In this document: piece after piece, positions 1 through 11,027 of the stretch
Position numbering within the stretch: position 1 is the first letter of the stretch
Layout: every line of letters begins with the position of its first letter
Assembly (NCBI RefSeq): GCF_003286085.1
Contig: NW_020825453.1
Span: forward strand, 121,252-185,251
Length of the DNA: 64,000 bases
DNA from: Drosophila persimilis
Taxonomy: Eukaryota > Arthropoda > Insecta > Diptera > Drosophilidae
Reading direction: 5' to 3'
Program-made: the position numbers and the translations under genes
The notes under the pieces: generated by a model
The model's input: the letters and a program-made list of their open reading frames with translations, nothing else
The model's database searches: none
What the model was told of the DNA's origin: nothing

Positions 1-1
1 A

Positions 2-1805
2 AACCATAACGGACTCCAACTCCCATTAGCATATGCATCACGTTCATTCACAAAAGGTGAAAGTAACAAAAGTACTACAGAACAGGAATTAGCAGCAATT
101 CATTGGGCAATTACCCATTTTCGACCATATATCTATGGTAAACACTTTACAGTAAAAACGGATCACAGACCACTAACATACCTATTTTCAATGGTCAATC
201 CTAGCTCAAAACTCACACGCATGCGGCTCGAATTAGAAGAATACGACTTTACAGTCGAGTATCTAAAGGGTAAAGATAATCATGTAGCAGATGCGTTATC
301 AAGAATAACCATCACAGACCTAAAAAACATACAAAATACGAATAAAGTCCTGAAAGTCACTACCAGGCAACAGAGTAGACAGAAATCCTGCGCAGGAAAA
401 TAACAAATAGAATTGCCTAGGCAATCTCTAACAAAAGCTTCAAAGCCCAACGTATATGAAGTCATCAACAATGACGAAGTACGTAAAGTAGTGACCTTGC
501 ATGTAAATAATAATTTATGTTTTTTCAAACATGGAAAAAAAATTACTGCAAGATATGATGTTAGCGATTTGTATACTAATGGAACCCTTGACTTAGGTCA
601 GTTTTTCCAAAGGCTTGAAACGCAAGCCGGTAAACAAAAAATCAGCCAACTCAAAGTGGCACCGTGGGAAAATATCTTTGAATACATTTCAATAGATAAT
701 TTTAAAAATATGGGCAATAAAATATTACGAACAATAAGAGTAGCGCTACTCAACCCGGTGACCCTAATTAAAAATGAAAAAGAAGCAATACTGTCTACAT
801 TACATGATGATCCCATACAAGGAGGACATACAGGCATAACAAAAACCTTGGCCAAGGTCAAAAGACATTATTTTTGGAAAGGTATGACTAAAGAAATAAC
901 CAATTACATACGAAAATGTCCAAAATGCCAAAAAGCTAAAGTAACCAAGCACACAATAACTCCATTGACTATTACAGAAACACCATACATGGCTTTTGAT
1001 AGGGTAATAGTGGATACGATCGGTCCACTTCCTAAATCAGAACAAGGAAATGAATATGCAGTCACCTTAATATGTGACCTGACAAAATACCTTGTCGCCA
1101 TACCCTTTAGAAACAAAAGTGCAAATACAGTAGCTAAAGCTATTTTTGAAAATTTTATTCTAAAGTACGGTCCAATGAAGACGTTCATTACGGACATGGG
1201 AACAGAATATAAAAATGCAATAATTGAAGACTTATGTAAAAATCTAAACATCAAAAACATAACTTCTACTGCACATCATCACCAGACTGTAGGAACCGTG
1301 GAGCGAAGCCACAGAACATTTAACGAATTCATACGCTCATACATCTCAGCTGACAAATCAGATTGGGATGTATGGCTGCAATACTTCGTATATTGTTTTA
1401 ATACAACCCCCTCTATGGCACATGATTATTGTCCATATGAGTTAGTCTTCGGTAAGACTTCAAACTTACCAGTCCAATTTAATACTATAGATAGAATAGC
1501 ACCTCTATATAACATAGATGATTACTCTAAAGAGAGTAAATATAGATTAGAAATAGCATATAAACGAGCTCGAGGAGCATAAAATTAAAAATAAACAGCT
1601 ATATGACTTAAAGTTAAAAGATTTAAATTTAGCTGTAGGAGATAAAGTTTTATTGAAAAATGAAACAGGACATAAGCTAGGTTTTAAATATATAGGACCA
1701 TATAGAGTAGAAAGTATCGGAGAAAGAGATAACGTCATAATCTCCGATAATAAAAACATAACTCAGAAAGTACATAAGGATAGGTTAAAGATTTGCAATT
1801 ATTAA
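2..1805 (+). pseudogene. pol: Pol pseudogene: RNase H end and integrase (412-like)
   Basis: The reading frame from position 2 encodes the end of the RNase H/tether region, including a TDHRPLTYLF-type motif and the VADALSR motif that closes gypsy RNase H. An in-frame TAA at 401-403 interrupts it. The frame then resumes through integrase: an HHCC zinc domain (HTG, then CPKCQ, about 820-930), then the DDE core with D in VDTIGP (about 1012), D in TDMGTEY (about 1195) and E in TVERSHR (about 1300). A frameshift near 1570-1582 moves the C-terminal tail to another frame. That tail carries a GPY/F-like YIGPYRV motif near 1690 and ends at the TAA at 1803-1805. With one stop and one frameshift, this copy cannot make full-length Pol. 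Confidence 0.85.
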
Positions 1806-2052
1806 TCATTTTTAGTATGGCCATACATAAATATAAACCATAAAAATATACTACTCTGCATTTATATTCAAATAACTTTTAAATTTTATCAATATTAATT
1901 AAAGTTCAATATTCTAATAATTGACTAAAAAGAAAAAAAAATATATATATATAAATTGTCTTTTTAAGAATACATAACTCGTATACATATATAGTAAAAG
2001 CTAAAAATAAAATAACTTCATTATATTACGTTATTTTTCAAAAGGAGGGAGA

Positions 2053-2538
2053 TGTAGTATGCTCATATTAAAGTAAAGTAAAGTATTCATTATTACGAAT
2101 ACCCACTGTACCGACGGTACTTAAAGAATACACACTGTAACACTTTGTTTCAGTATTTACGTAACAATAAAGTCCCAGACATTCTGGGTGATCGTATTAC
2201 GATTCACTCAAGAATGCCTCGAGCGACCCAAGTGCAGCGTCAGCATGTTCCCATGACTTGACGGCACTAATATACATGCATACACACATATATCTTCCCT
2301 CGCGCTCTCGCTGACAACAGCGCTGAGCATATTCACACATATACATACTAACATATAAGAGATAAGAACACATAGTTCTGCCGCTCCGCTGCCGGCGTCA
2401 CTGGCAGCGCAGCTCCGCGGCTTTTGGCTTACAAAAGCCCAAAACACAATTGTAAAATTGAGAACATAAACGACAATAAAAGAGATCGGAGGGTTGAGCC
2501 CCAACGATCCAGAAAAACGGATTGAACATCGATTTACA
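2053..2538 (+). repeat. 3' LTR of the 412-like element, with polypurine tract
   Basis: A purine tract (AAAAGGAGGGAGA, about 2040-2052) immediately precedes TGTAGTATG, the LTR start. The LTR is about 486 bp, close to 412-type LTR length. It ends at TTTACA, after which sequence identical to family A gag (as at 18089 onward) begins without a gap. An AATAAA-like signal occurs near 2165. The partner 5' LTR is not in the window, so LTR-LTR divergence cannot be measured. Confidence 0.8.
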
Positions 2539-3284
2539 GTGGAATGGGGAAGACCTCGGATGAGGATCCTCAATCCTCTGTCCTCCACAGGCTGATGCCC
2601 GAACTCGCCGTGCCGGATGTCATTGGCAATGGCAATGGTGTGTGTATTGGGAGTGGCAGTAGTTGTGTTGGTGTTGGTTATGGCGATGGTGCTGGTGTTA
2701 GTGGCGGTGACGTTGTTGGTGTTTGTCTTTGTGTGTTGTGTTTGCTGCCGCTGCTGGTGATGGCGGCCCCGTCTTCTGGCCTGCTTCCTCTCACCATCCT
2801 CATCGTCGCTCTCACTGTCGATGAGGGCGCGGCGTCGTTTCGGTGTTGGTGGGATTGGCTGTGATTGTGGTTGTGTAGTTGTTGCTGTTTGTCTTTGTGT
2901 AGGTGCTGGCTGGGCTATGGCTTGGATCGACCCGTTGCTCGAACTCGAACCAAGTTCGACACGCAACAGGTTCGATCCGTTCGTGTGTGTGTGTGTGGCT
3001 GCCCGTTGGCCGTTTTGGCGCTCTGCTCCTGCGCGTCGGCTTGCCAGCTCTCCTCCGACTTCACCCTCTCCCGTTACTCTCGAACGGTTTTGAATGTTCG
3101 AGAGCGTGAGAGGCGGCAAAAGCGGCAGCGAGAGCGGCGTCCTATCGGCCTTTCCCTTTTTGTTTGGCGGGTTTTTGGAATTTGGCGGGGTTGCGGGACT
3201 TGCAATTGGTATTTTTGGTATTGGCGCTGCTGTTTTGATGGGGCTCGAGGGGGGAGTGGCTGTGGCCGTGGATATGTCGGCCAT
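2539..3284 (-). pseudogene. gag: Gag pseudogene of family A (A0), N-terminal half only
   Basis: The ATG at 3284 (reading leftward) starts the same MADIST N-terminus seen in A1 and A2, followed by the Pro/Ser/Thr/Asn/Gln-rich region and the RRRALID basic-acidic stretch. Compared with A1, about 265 bp are missing (the counterpart of roughly 18275-18540), which removes the Gln-rich coiled segment. The frame stops being homologous at 2539, inside the domain just upstream of the zinc knuckles, where the 412-like LTR was inserted. The knuckles and acidic tail are absent. It is a non-functional remnant. Confidence 0.8.
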
Positions 3285-3366
3285 GGGAATGGCTGGGTAC
3301 TCACTCACTGGGTGACTGTGGCGTCGGCGCTCTGCATTGCCTGGGGCGTTTGTGTTGGTGTTGGCG
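2539..3366 (-). mobile_element. Family A gag-only element A0, left fragment
   Basis: Minus-sense fragment of the gag-only family, matching 18089-19165 almost base for base except for one internal deletion. It is cut on the left by the 412-like LTR and on the right by copia. The element resumes at 14474 on the far side of copia. Bases 3285-3366 are the 5' non-coding region upstream of the gag ATG. It is the leftmost member of the head-to-tail array. Confidence 0.85.
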
Positions 3367-3614
3367 TGTTGGAATACGCCTATTCCCACATTCAAATAAT
3401 AACATTAAATAATATTATCGATATGTTAGGTATTATTATTATAAGTTAGTCTGGTCACACTTGAAGTGTCGACCCTCTCTTTTTTTTTGTGATCTCAAGT
3501 GTGTGGACCGGTGTTGCAGAAAAAGTAATCAAGAAATACATAAATAATCTTTAAAGAAAAACATAACTTGGTACTGTCTTCCGTTTACTAATTGTCATAG
3601 CTAGTCTACCAATA
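3367..3614 (+). repeat. copia 5' LTR and adjacent primer-binding site
   Basis: The 248-bp LTR is repeated at 14225-14473 with one substitution (CCCACATTC here, CCCATATTC there) and one fewer T in a T-run. It is followed directly by GGTTATGGGCCCAG (3615-3628), the initiator-Met half-tRNA-type primer site shared with copia. The untranslated leader then runs to 4857 and is interrupted by a DINE-1-like copy. Confidence 0.9.
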
Positions 3615-3706
3615 GGTTATGGGCCCAGTCCACGCCAATATAAATAAATTAAATTAATAACAAATAGTTGTGAAATTAGTTCCGCGTGCGTTCTTGTGTA
3701 GTTTTT

Positions 3707-4811
3707 TATACCCGATACTCAAAATGAGTATTGGGGTATATTAGATTTGTGGTAAAAGTGGATGTGTGTAACGTCCAGAAGGAATCGTTTCCGACCCTAT
3801 AAAGTATATATATTCTTGATCAGCATCAATAGCCGAGTCGATTGAGCCCTGTCTGTCTGTCCGTCCGTCCGTCTGTCCGTCTGTCCGTCCCCTTCAGCGC
3901 CTAATGCTCAAAGACTATAAGAGCTAGAGCAACGATGTTTTGGATCCAGACTTCTGTGATATGTCACTGCTCCAAAAATATTTCAAAACTTTTCCCCGCC
4001 CACTTCCGCCCCCACAAAGGGCGAAAATCTGTGGCATCCACAATTTCGACGATACGAGAAAACTAAAAACGCAGAATCGTAGAAGATGACTATATCTTCT
4101 AGAGTGCAAAATCTGAACCAGATCGTATAATTATTACAGCCAGAATCACGAAAACAATTTCACTCTTTCTCGCTCTGTCTCACTCTAACACACAGGTTTC
4201 ATGGTCGGTTTTGCCAATTGCAAAATATGAGTTCAAGGATCTCAGAACCTATAAAAGCCAGAGCAACCAAATTTGGTATCCACACTCCTGTGATATCGGA
4301 CCTTGACCGTTTCCTGTCCAAATTTCGCCACACCCCCTTCCGCCCCCGCAAAGGACGAAAATCTGAGGCAACCACAAATCTCAGAGACTATTAAGGCTAG
4401 AGTAACCAAATTTGGTGCACACACTCCTTTAAGATGTCACTATAAAACGTATATCTCAGAATTTCGCCCCACCCCCATCCGCCCCCACAAAGGACGAAAA
4501 TCTGTTGCATCCACAATATTGCAGATTTGAGAAAACTAAAAACGCAGAATCATAGATAATGACCATATCTATTAGATTGCTGAATCTGAATCAGATCAGA
4601 TCATTTTTATAGCCAAAAGGAACAAATCAATTTGCAGTGGCTACGCAGCGCCCGACGTCACGCTCAGACTGATTTTCTGTCTCTCTCGCACGCACTCTTT
4701 GTCGTGTCGTTAAATATTAGCGGCGTCTGCCGGAGGAGAGCCATACTGACTTAGTATCGGGTATAACTCTAGAGTTGCGGTGTCCGCAGCAACTCACAAC
4801 GTTCCCCCTCG
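3707..4811 (+). mobile_element. DINE-1-like (non-autonomous Helentron) element, copy 1
   Basis: It begins TATACCCGATACT and has the inverted copy AGTATCGGGTATA near its right end. A GTCT/GTCC microsatellite sits about 150 bp in. The right end has a short hairpin (GAGTTGCGG, TGT, then CCGCAGCAACTC) followed by CAACGTTCCCCCTCG. It contains the CCTATAAAGTATATATATTC box typical of DINE-1 families. It lies between T runs, as expected for TT-targeted Helentron insertion, inside the copia leader. There is no coding capacity. Near-identical copies occur at seven other places in this window. Confidence 0.9.
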
Positions 4812-4857
4812 TTTTTTTTTGTAGTGTGTGTGTGTATAATATATACATACATAGAAA

Positions 4858-6193
4858 ATGGAAAGAAATAAGCAACATATTAAGCCTTTTTGTGGCGAGA
4901 AATATTCTATATGGAAATTTAGAATCAGAGCTTTGTTTGCTGAATTAGATGTGCTCCAAGTAGTCGATAACATAATGCCTAACGAAGTAGATGATAATTG
5001 GAAAAAGGCAGAGCGATGTGCAAAGAGCATTTTAATTCAATATTTAGGCGACGCATTTCTAAACTTCGCGGCAGGCGACATTTCGGCACGTGATATTCTG
5101 AAGAATTTAGACGCCATATATGAGCGTAGAACGTTTAATAAACGTTTAATAACACTCAAACTCTCAAGTGAAATTACACTTTCGAGTCATTTTGTTACTT
5201 TTAATGAAACAGTGAGTGAGTTGTTAGGGGCGGGCGCTAAAATGGATGAGATGGACAAAGTGGCACATTTGCTGCAGACTCTACCTTCAACCTATAATGG
5301 TGTCATCACGGCAATCGAAACTTTGTCAGATGAAACTCTATCATTAGCGTTTGTAAAAAATAAATTGTTCGATTACGAGACCAAATTAAGAAATGAAAGT
5401 ACTGATACAAGTAGTAAAGTCATGAAGGCAGTTGTAAGAAATAATAACAATTTTAATAATCGTAAAACGTTTGGATCTAGAAACACACGGCAAAAGATAT
5501 TATTTAAGGGAAAAGCTAGAAGTAATATTAAATGCCATCACTGTGGCAAAGAAGGGCACATGAAAAAAGACTATTACCAGTTTATAAGGTTAAATCAAAA
5601 CAAAGAAAATTATAAACATAATAAACAAGCTCAGCTTGCAGCATCGGGCCACGGGTTCGCATTTATGATGCGGAAAATGAAAAAGAGTGATCAGATAAAT
5701 AATGAACTCGGTTTTATACTCGATTCTGGTGCAACGGATCATTTGATCAATGATAACTCGCTGTACGCCGATTGCATCGAACTGGAGCAGCCAATTAAAA
5801 TCGCTGTGGCAAAAGAAGGCGAGTTTTTATATGCCACTAAGCGTGGAATTGTGCGGCTGCACAATGGACACAATATCACACTGGAGGATGTGCTCTACTG
5901 CAAGGAGGCAGCAGGAAACCTCATGTCTGTCAAGCGTCTGCAACAGGCAGGGATGTCAATTAAGTTTGACTGTGGTGGTGTCTCCATATCAAAAAATGGA
6001 GTAAGTGTTGTTAAACATACAGGTATGTTGGATATACCTGTAGTCAAATTCCAAGCATACAGTGTAGATGCTAGGAACAAAAATAATTATCGATTATGGC
6101 ATGAGAGGTTGGGGCATATAAGCAATGCAAAATTGCTTGAAATAAAGAATAATAATTTATTTAATGATAGTAATCTTCTTGTTAATTTAAAAA
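4858..6193 (+). CDS. copia: copia Gag-Pol, N-terminal part (Gag, protease, start of integrase)
   Basis: Opens at ATG 4858 and runs without a stop to the insertion point of the nested element. It encodes copia Gag, a zinc knuckle (about residues 225-238), the aspartic protease active site DSGAT (about residue 288) and the pre-integrase HHCC region. The frame rejoins exactly at 11028 once the nested element and one target duplication are removed. The knuckle has lost its last ligand: it reads CHHC, H, then Tyr where Cys is expected. A short stretch after the first 80 residues looks shorter than in the copia I know. As it stands, translation would run into the nested LTR and stop soon after. Confidence 0.9.
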
Positions 6194-6398
6194 TGTTCAA
6201 AGTGACCGCCACGATAATTAGATATTGATCTGTAACAACACTGCGCATGTGCCCTGCTGCATATCGATGTTCTCATATCGATATTCTGTATATCGATGTT
6301 CCCTTTTTCGGTGTCTCTCTCTTGCGTATGTTACTCGGAACCACATATAATTCTGTATACTGATATTCTGCTGTCTTACAAATAAAATTACTTTAACA
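6194..6398 (+). repeat. 5' LTR of the nested copia-type element
   Basis: 205 bp, beginning TGTTCAAAGTGACC and ending TTTAACA. It matches 10818-11022 except for two substitutions (CGGAACCAC versus CGGAAGCAC, and AAAATTAC versus AAAATAAC). It contains repeated ATATCGAT motifs and an AATAAAA signal near the end. Confidence 0.92.
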
Positions 6399-6939
6399 GG
6401 TTATGGGCCCAGACCCCAATTCACCCAGAAACAGTATAAAACAGAAACAGTGAGAAACAATAAACATTGTTTGGTGCTTAGTGAAAAGCAGTGCTAAAAA
6501 AAATGGCATAGACTCATTGGGGTTATGTGTGTACATAGAAAGGCAAAAGAACAAGTTGAACAAATTCAACGGAGATTCGCATTGTGTTTTTTGATTAGAA
6601 TTTTGCAGCGAATCGGACCGTTGCCGTGGTTTAAAGTCCAAAATAAAGCAGTCCCAACGGATCAAGAAACACAAAAGCGAACGGAGACTCAAGTGTGTAT
6701 ACCAAAAAGTGCGTATGCCAAGCCGCACAAAACGGCGAGTGTGTATACCCAAAAGTGTGTATACCAAGGCATAGAAAATCGCGAGTGTGTGTGTGTAAAT
6801 AGCAACTCGGGGGGATACTTAAAAGAAAACGAAAAAAACAAAAGAAAGACACGGACAACAGTATTGTCGTCGTAGTTGCTTTGTGCATGAGGCGATCGAC
6901 AGTTACAAATTTTGCACTGTGGGACAATAAGTATAAAAA
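6399..6939 (+). other. Primer-binding site and untranslated leader of the nested element
   Basis: Starts with the 14-base primer site GGTTATGGGCCCAG, then a 541-nt leader with short, unsupported open frames. It is rich in GTGTGTATACC-type repeats (about 6690-6800). No protein homology is visible. It ends just before the gag-pol ATG at 6940. Confidence 0.75.
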
Positions 6940-9585
6940 ATGAGTGGAAATATGAATTTCAATATTGAGAAACTGGACGAAAACAATTATAGCACATGGG
7001 AAGTTTTGATGAGAAGTGTTCTCATACAAAATGATTTGTGGCCAATCGTCAGTGGTAAAATTGAGCTTAGTGAAAGTGCAACAAGTGAGCAACGTGCAGC
7101 TTTTGAACTAAAGGATCAAAAGGCGTTGGCGTCAATTTTACTTTGTGTTAAATCGACCCAACTAAACAATATTAAAAATTGTGTATCGTCGTCACAGGCA
7201 TGGCAAAAGCTAAATAAAATTCACAGGCCAAGCGGACCAGCAAGGGTAGTGTTTTTAATTAAACAATTGTTGACGTTAAAAATGTCGGATGGTATAAGTG
7301 CACAGGAATATTTGCGGAAATTCCAGGTGGTACACGAGGCTTTAGCAGAGGTCAACATAAAGGTTGATGAAAAGATCTTATCAGTTGTGTTGCTAAATGG
7401 TTTGACTAAATCGTATGAAAGTTTTGTTGTTGCGATTGAGACGCGAGATGATTTGCCGAGCTTGAGCATGCTAAAAATAAAAATTTCTGAAGAAGCGAAT
7501 AGGCAGGAAGATAGCATTAGCAAGGAAATTACAAGTAGCGCGGAACTACACGTCAGTTATGATAACAACAATTTTAAGAAAAACTTTAAGAAGGGCAAAA
7601 AGTGTTTTAAGTGCGGAAAGGAAGGCCATTTTAAATCGGAATGCCGTGCTAAAAGCAAGCAGGAAGGAGCAAACAACAAGGGCGCAAACAGTAAAAGCGG
7701 GGAAAGATTGGGTACAATGCTTTGCGTAACCGAATATGACAAAGTGGAACCAGAAAAATATGTACCAATCCTAAGTTTAGCTAAGCCGAATGACCAGATG
7801 TTAAATGCATGGTGCATAGACAGTGGCGCAACGGCGCATCTATGTTGTGACAAGGAACGCTTTGTGTCGTTCACGGAAGATAATCAAAAAGTATTTTTAG
7901 CCGGCGGTAAATCACTTATTGCTGAAGGGCATGGAACTGTTCAAGTAAAGTTCGGTGATAGATCCGTTACGATGGAAAATGTTATCTTGGTACCAGATTT
8001 GCAGTACAATTTTATATCGGTCACAAAACTATTAAAACATGGAAAAAAAGTTGTGTTTGAGAAAAATCAAGCGATGATTTTTGAAAACGGAAAAATAGTT
8101 ATAAAGGCACATCTGAAAAATGGATTGTTTATGGTTCAGGACAATCAGGAAAAGTGTATGAACATTGTAAATGTTGAGGCAGATGCATTCAAATGGCACA
8201 ATAGGTTCGGACATGTACATTTTGACGCATTAAAGGAAATGGTTAACAAGGAGATGGTAATAGGTCTCAAGGGCATATACAAGCCAAAACAAGTGTGTGC
8301 AACATGCGCAAAAAGTAAAATTTGCGTGCAACCATTTCAATCGAGCACAAACAGTTCAAAGGGCGTTCTAGACTTAATACATACTGATGTATGCGGTCCA
8401 ATGCAAAAGCAGTCAATGGGAGGCAATCGATATTTCGCCACATTTATTGATGATTGTTCAAGATATGTATCAGTAAGTTTCCTAAAAACCAAAGATCAGG
8501 TTTTCGAGGCTTTTAAAGAATTTAAGAGTCAAGTTGAGTGCCAAACTGGGAGAAAAGTCAAGGTTTTACGAAGCGACAATGGCCGAGAATACATATCAAG
8601 CGTTTTTGACAATTACCTAAACCAAAATGGAATAAAGCGAAACTTAACAGTGCCATATACACCTCAACAAAACGGAGTTGCAGAAAGGGCCAACAGAACA
8701 TTGGTAGAAATGGCAAGAAGTATGCTGCTGCATGCTGGGTTGAGTGAATGCTATTGGGCAGAAGCGATTCGAACTGCCACGTATTTGCGAAATAGAGTGG
8801 CAAGCAGCTGCTTGAGCGGGGTGACACCTTTTGAAATATGGACAGGTCGAAAGCCAGTGGTATCGCATTTAAGAGTTTTTGGCTCAGTAGCGATAGCTCT
8901 AGATAAAACAAAGAAATCAAAGTTCGCACAGAAAGGCTTAGAGTATATAATGGTGGGCTACTCGGATACGGCCAAAGCATACCGTTTGGTCAGTAAAGAA
9001 ACCAGGAAACTCGTAGAGAGTAGGGATGTCATTTTTGTAGAACCTGAAGGGGGCAAACTAGATGCATCATGTTCCAATGACATATCATCAATTGAGGTTC
9101 AACAAAACCAGAACGCTGAACCCGAAATGGATAGCGAGCAATTTAAAGATCCAGAAAATGAGCCAGAAAATCAGGAGGAGATTAGGTCTAGTAATGACAT
9201 TCTTGTAATTCCAGAACCAATAAGAGGACCAGGACGCCCAACCATAGTACGGACGGGCAAACCAGGACGACCAAGGAAGCAGTATCATATGCTCAATGCG
9301 ATACTGGCAGCAGACGTACAAGTTCCACAAAACTACGCACAAGCTGAACGGTCTACTGAAGGCGAGATATGGAAAGCATCAATGAAGGACGAGTACGAAT
9401 CTCTCGTGAAGAACGGCACGTGGTCGCTTACTAAATTGCCTAGCGGGAAAAAGTCCATTGGATGCAGATGGGTTTACGCAGTTAAGTCCAAATTGCACTT
9501 GCAGTCGAACATGGTCTCCACCTACATCAAATGGATGTTGTCACGGCGTATCTCAACGGCGAATTGGAAGATGAGGTTTTTATGA
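6940..9585 (+). pseudogene. Gag-protease-integrase of the nested copia-type element, broken at the start of RT
   Basis: The frame from ATG 6940 encodes copia-type Gag (about residues 1-215), one CCHC knuckle (CFKCGKEGHFKSEC, about 221-234), the protease DSGAT motif (about 293), the integrase HHCC domain (about 419-460) and the DDE core: D in HTDVCGP (about 481), D in RSDNGREY (about 545), E in VAERANRT (about 581). It reaches the first RT motif (CRWVYAVK, about 845). A deletion there removes the segment that normally carries the KARLVA- and APVAR-type motifs and shifts the frame. The last roughly 20 codons before the stop are read out of frame. Confidence 0.9.
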
Positions 9586-10745
9586 GACAACCTGAGGGCT
9601 TCATCAGCGAAGTTCACCCAAATCACGTTTTGAGGCTTCACAAAAGTATATATGGCCTAAAACAATCAGGAAGAGTGTGGAACTCTACGTTGGATGCAAC
9701 GCTGAGACGCATTGGTTTTATACCGACTGTCAACGAATCCTGTCTGTATCGTAAGCCAGGTAAAAATATGTGTCTAATAGCTGTCTACGTAGATGACATT
9801 ATTTTGGCGTGTAAAGACCTAGATGATATATCTGATATCAAGATAAAGATCGCAGCAGAATTTGATGTGGTTGACATCGGGCCTATGCAATACTTTTTAG
9901 GTATTGAGGTGAAACGTGAAGGCAGTACGGGTGCGATTTCAATCAGCCAACGGAAATATATTAGAGAGTTGCTCGAACAGTACAATTTGAAAGATTGTCG
10001 ACAGACGTCCACGCCTCTTGAAGCTGGTTACCAGGTGGCATGCAACAAAGAGGATTGCCGCAGGGTCGACATCACATCGTTCCAAAAGCTAATTGGAGAG
10101 TTATCTTATCTTGCTGTTATGACTCGTCCAGACATTGCGCATTCGGTGAACAAATTAGCACAACGTAACAAGGATCCTCATTCCGAGCATGAAGCGGCAG
10201 CCAAGCACATCCTTCGATATTTGGCAAAAACTATCGACTGGGAGATATGCTACACAAAGCAAGGAAAGGCAATTGAGTGTTTTGTTGATGCAGATTGGGC
10301 AAGTGATATGACGAACCGAAAGTCATTCACTGGCTATGTATGCATGTTGGCAGGAGGAGCGGTTTCTTGGGAGTCAAGAAAGCAATCGACGGTTGCCCTC
10401 AGTTCCACGGAGGCAGAGTACATAGCCTTATCATCTGCAGCAAAAGAGGCGATATACTTTCGCAGCCTACTGATTGACTTAAAGCTGATATCCAAGGAGT
10501 CAGCTATTCAGATGTACGGCGACAACATTGGAGCACAGCAGCTTGCTAGAAACCCCATGTTTCATGCACGTACAAAGCACATCGACGTCAAGATACATCA
10601 TATTCGAGAGGTTCTCAAGAGAGGTGAAGTCAACATTGCATATCTGCCAACCGATGAGATGATAGCAGATGTCCTCACAAAGAACTTAGCCAAGGTTAAG
10701 CACCATAAATTTGTATTCGCATTTGGTTTAAAAGATCGTTTATAA
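9531..10745 (+). pseudogene. RT and RNase H of the nested copia-type element (frame-shifted half)
   Basis: Continues the polyprotein in another frame from MDVVTAYLNGELEDEVFM, the RT motif just after the deleted part. It contains the YVDD catalytic box (about 9787), the SSTEAEY stretch of copia RNase H and the terminal ADVLTKNL motif. The coding match probably begins slightly before 9531, inside the overlap with the upstream frame. It has no start of its own and is a displaced half of one gene. Loss of the RT finger motifs would abolish activity even if the frame were intact. Confidence 0.88.
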
Positions 10746-10817
10746 GTGCTTGACATGTTATTGAATATTAGTTAAGTATATTTAAAGTTTGTAAACATGC
10801 GTTGTGTTGAGGAGGAG

Positions 10818-11022
10818 TGTTCAAAGTGACCGCCACGATAATTAGATATTGATCTGTAACAACACTGCGCATGTGCCCTGCTGCATATCGATGTTCTCAT
10901 ATCGATATTCTGTATATCGATGTTCCCTTTTTCGGTGTCTCTCTCTTGCGTATGTTACTCGGAAGCACATATAATTCTGTATACTGATATTCTGCTGTCT
11001 TACAAATAAAATAACTTTAACA
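10818..11022 (+). repeat. 3' LTR of the nested copia-type element
   Basis: Preceded by the purine tract GAGGAG. It is 205 bp, matches the 5' LTR with two differences and is followed by the AAAAA target duplication. Two differences in 205 bp point to a fairly recent insertion. Bases 10746-10817 are a short AT-rich 3' untranslated stretch. Confidence 0.92.
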
Positions 11023-11027
11023 AAAAA

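Larger units (their letters stand above)
1..2538 (+). mobile_element. 412/mdg1-like LTR retrotransposon (Ty3/gypsy), 3' portion
   Basis: This is the 3' part of a Ty3/gypsy element of the 412/mdg1/blood type; its 5' half lies outside the window. In order it holds the end of RNase H, the integrase with a GPY/F-type tail, an AT-rich non-coding stretch (1806-2040), a purine tract and one LTR. There is no env gene after integrase, as in 412. The right end of the LTR abuts family A gag sequence, which continues at 2539 with GTGG. GTGG would be one half of the usual 4-bp target duplication, but the other half is off the window. The family call rests on the LTR start (TGTAGTATG), the purine tract just before it and the style of the integrase. 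The exact family name is inference. Confidence 0.85.
6194..11022 (+). mobile_element. Ty1/copia-superfamily retrotransposon nested in copia
   Basis: 4.83-kb element with identical-length 205-bp LTRs, the same type of primer site as copia (GGTTATGGGCCCAG at 6399) and a purine tract (GGAGGAG) before the 3' LTR. The target duplication is AAAAA (6189-6193 and 11023-11027), the 5-bp length usual for copia elements. It lies in the gag-pol gene of the surrounding copia. The protein is of copia type but clearly different from the host copia, and I cannot name the family. A deletion with a frameshift in reverse transcriptase makes this copy non-autonomous. Confidence 0.92.

Noticed and set aside
3860-3895. 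GTCT/GTCC short repeats considered as a CRISPR-like array or satellite
   Set aside because: It is the internal microsatellite of a DINE-1-like element, recurring at the same place in every copy, with no spacers.
3985-4530. Small recurring frames inside the DINE-1-like copies
   Set aside because: They recur only because the element is repeated. There is no start context, domain or codon bias, and non-autonomous Helentron relatives have no genes.
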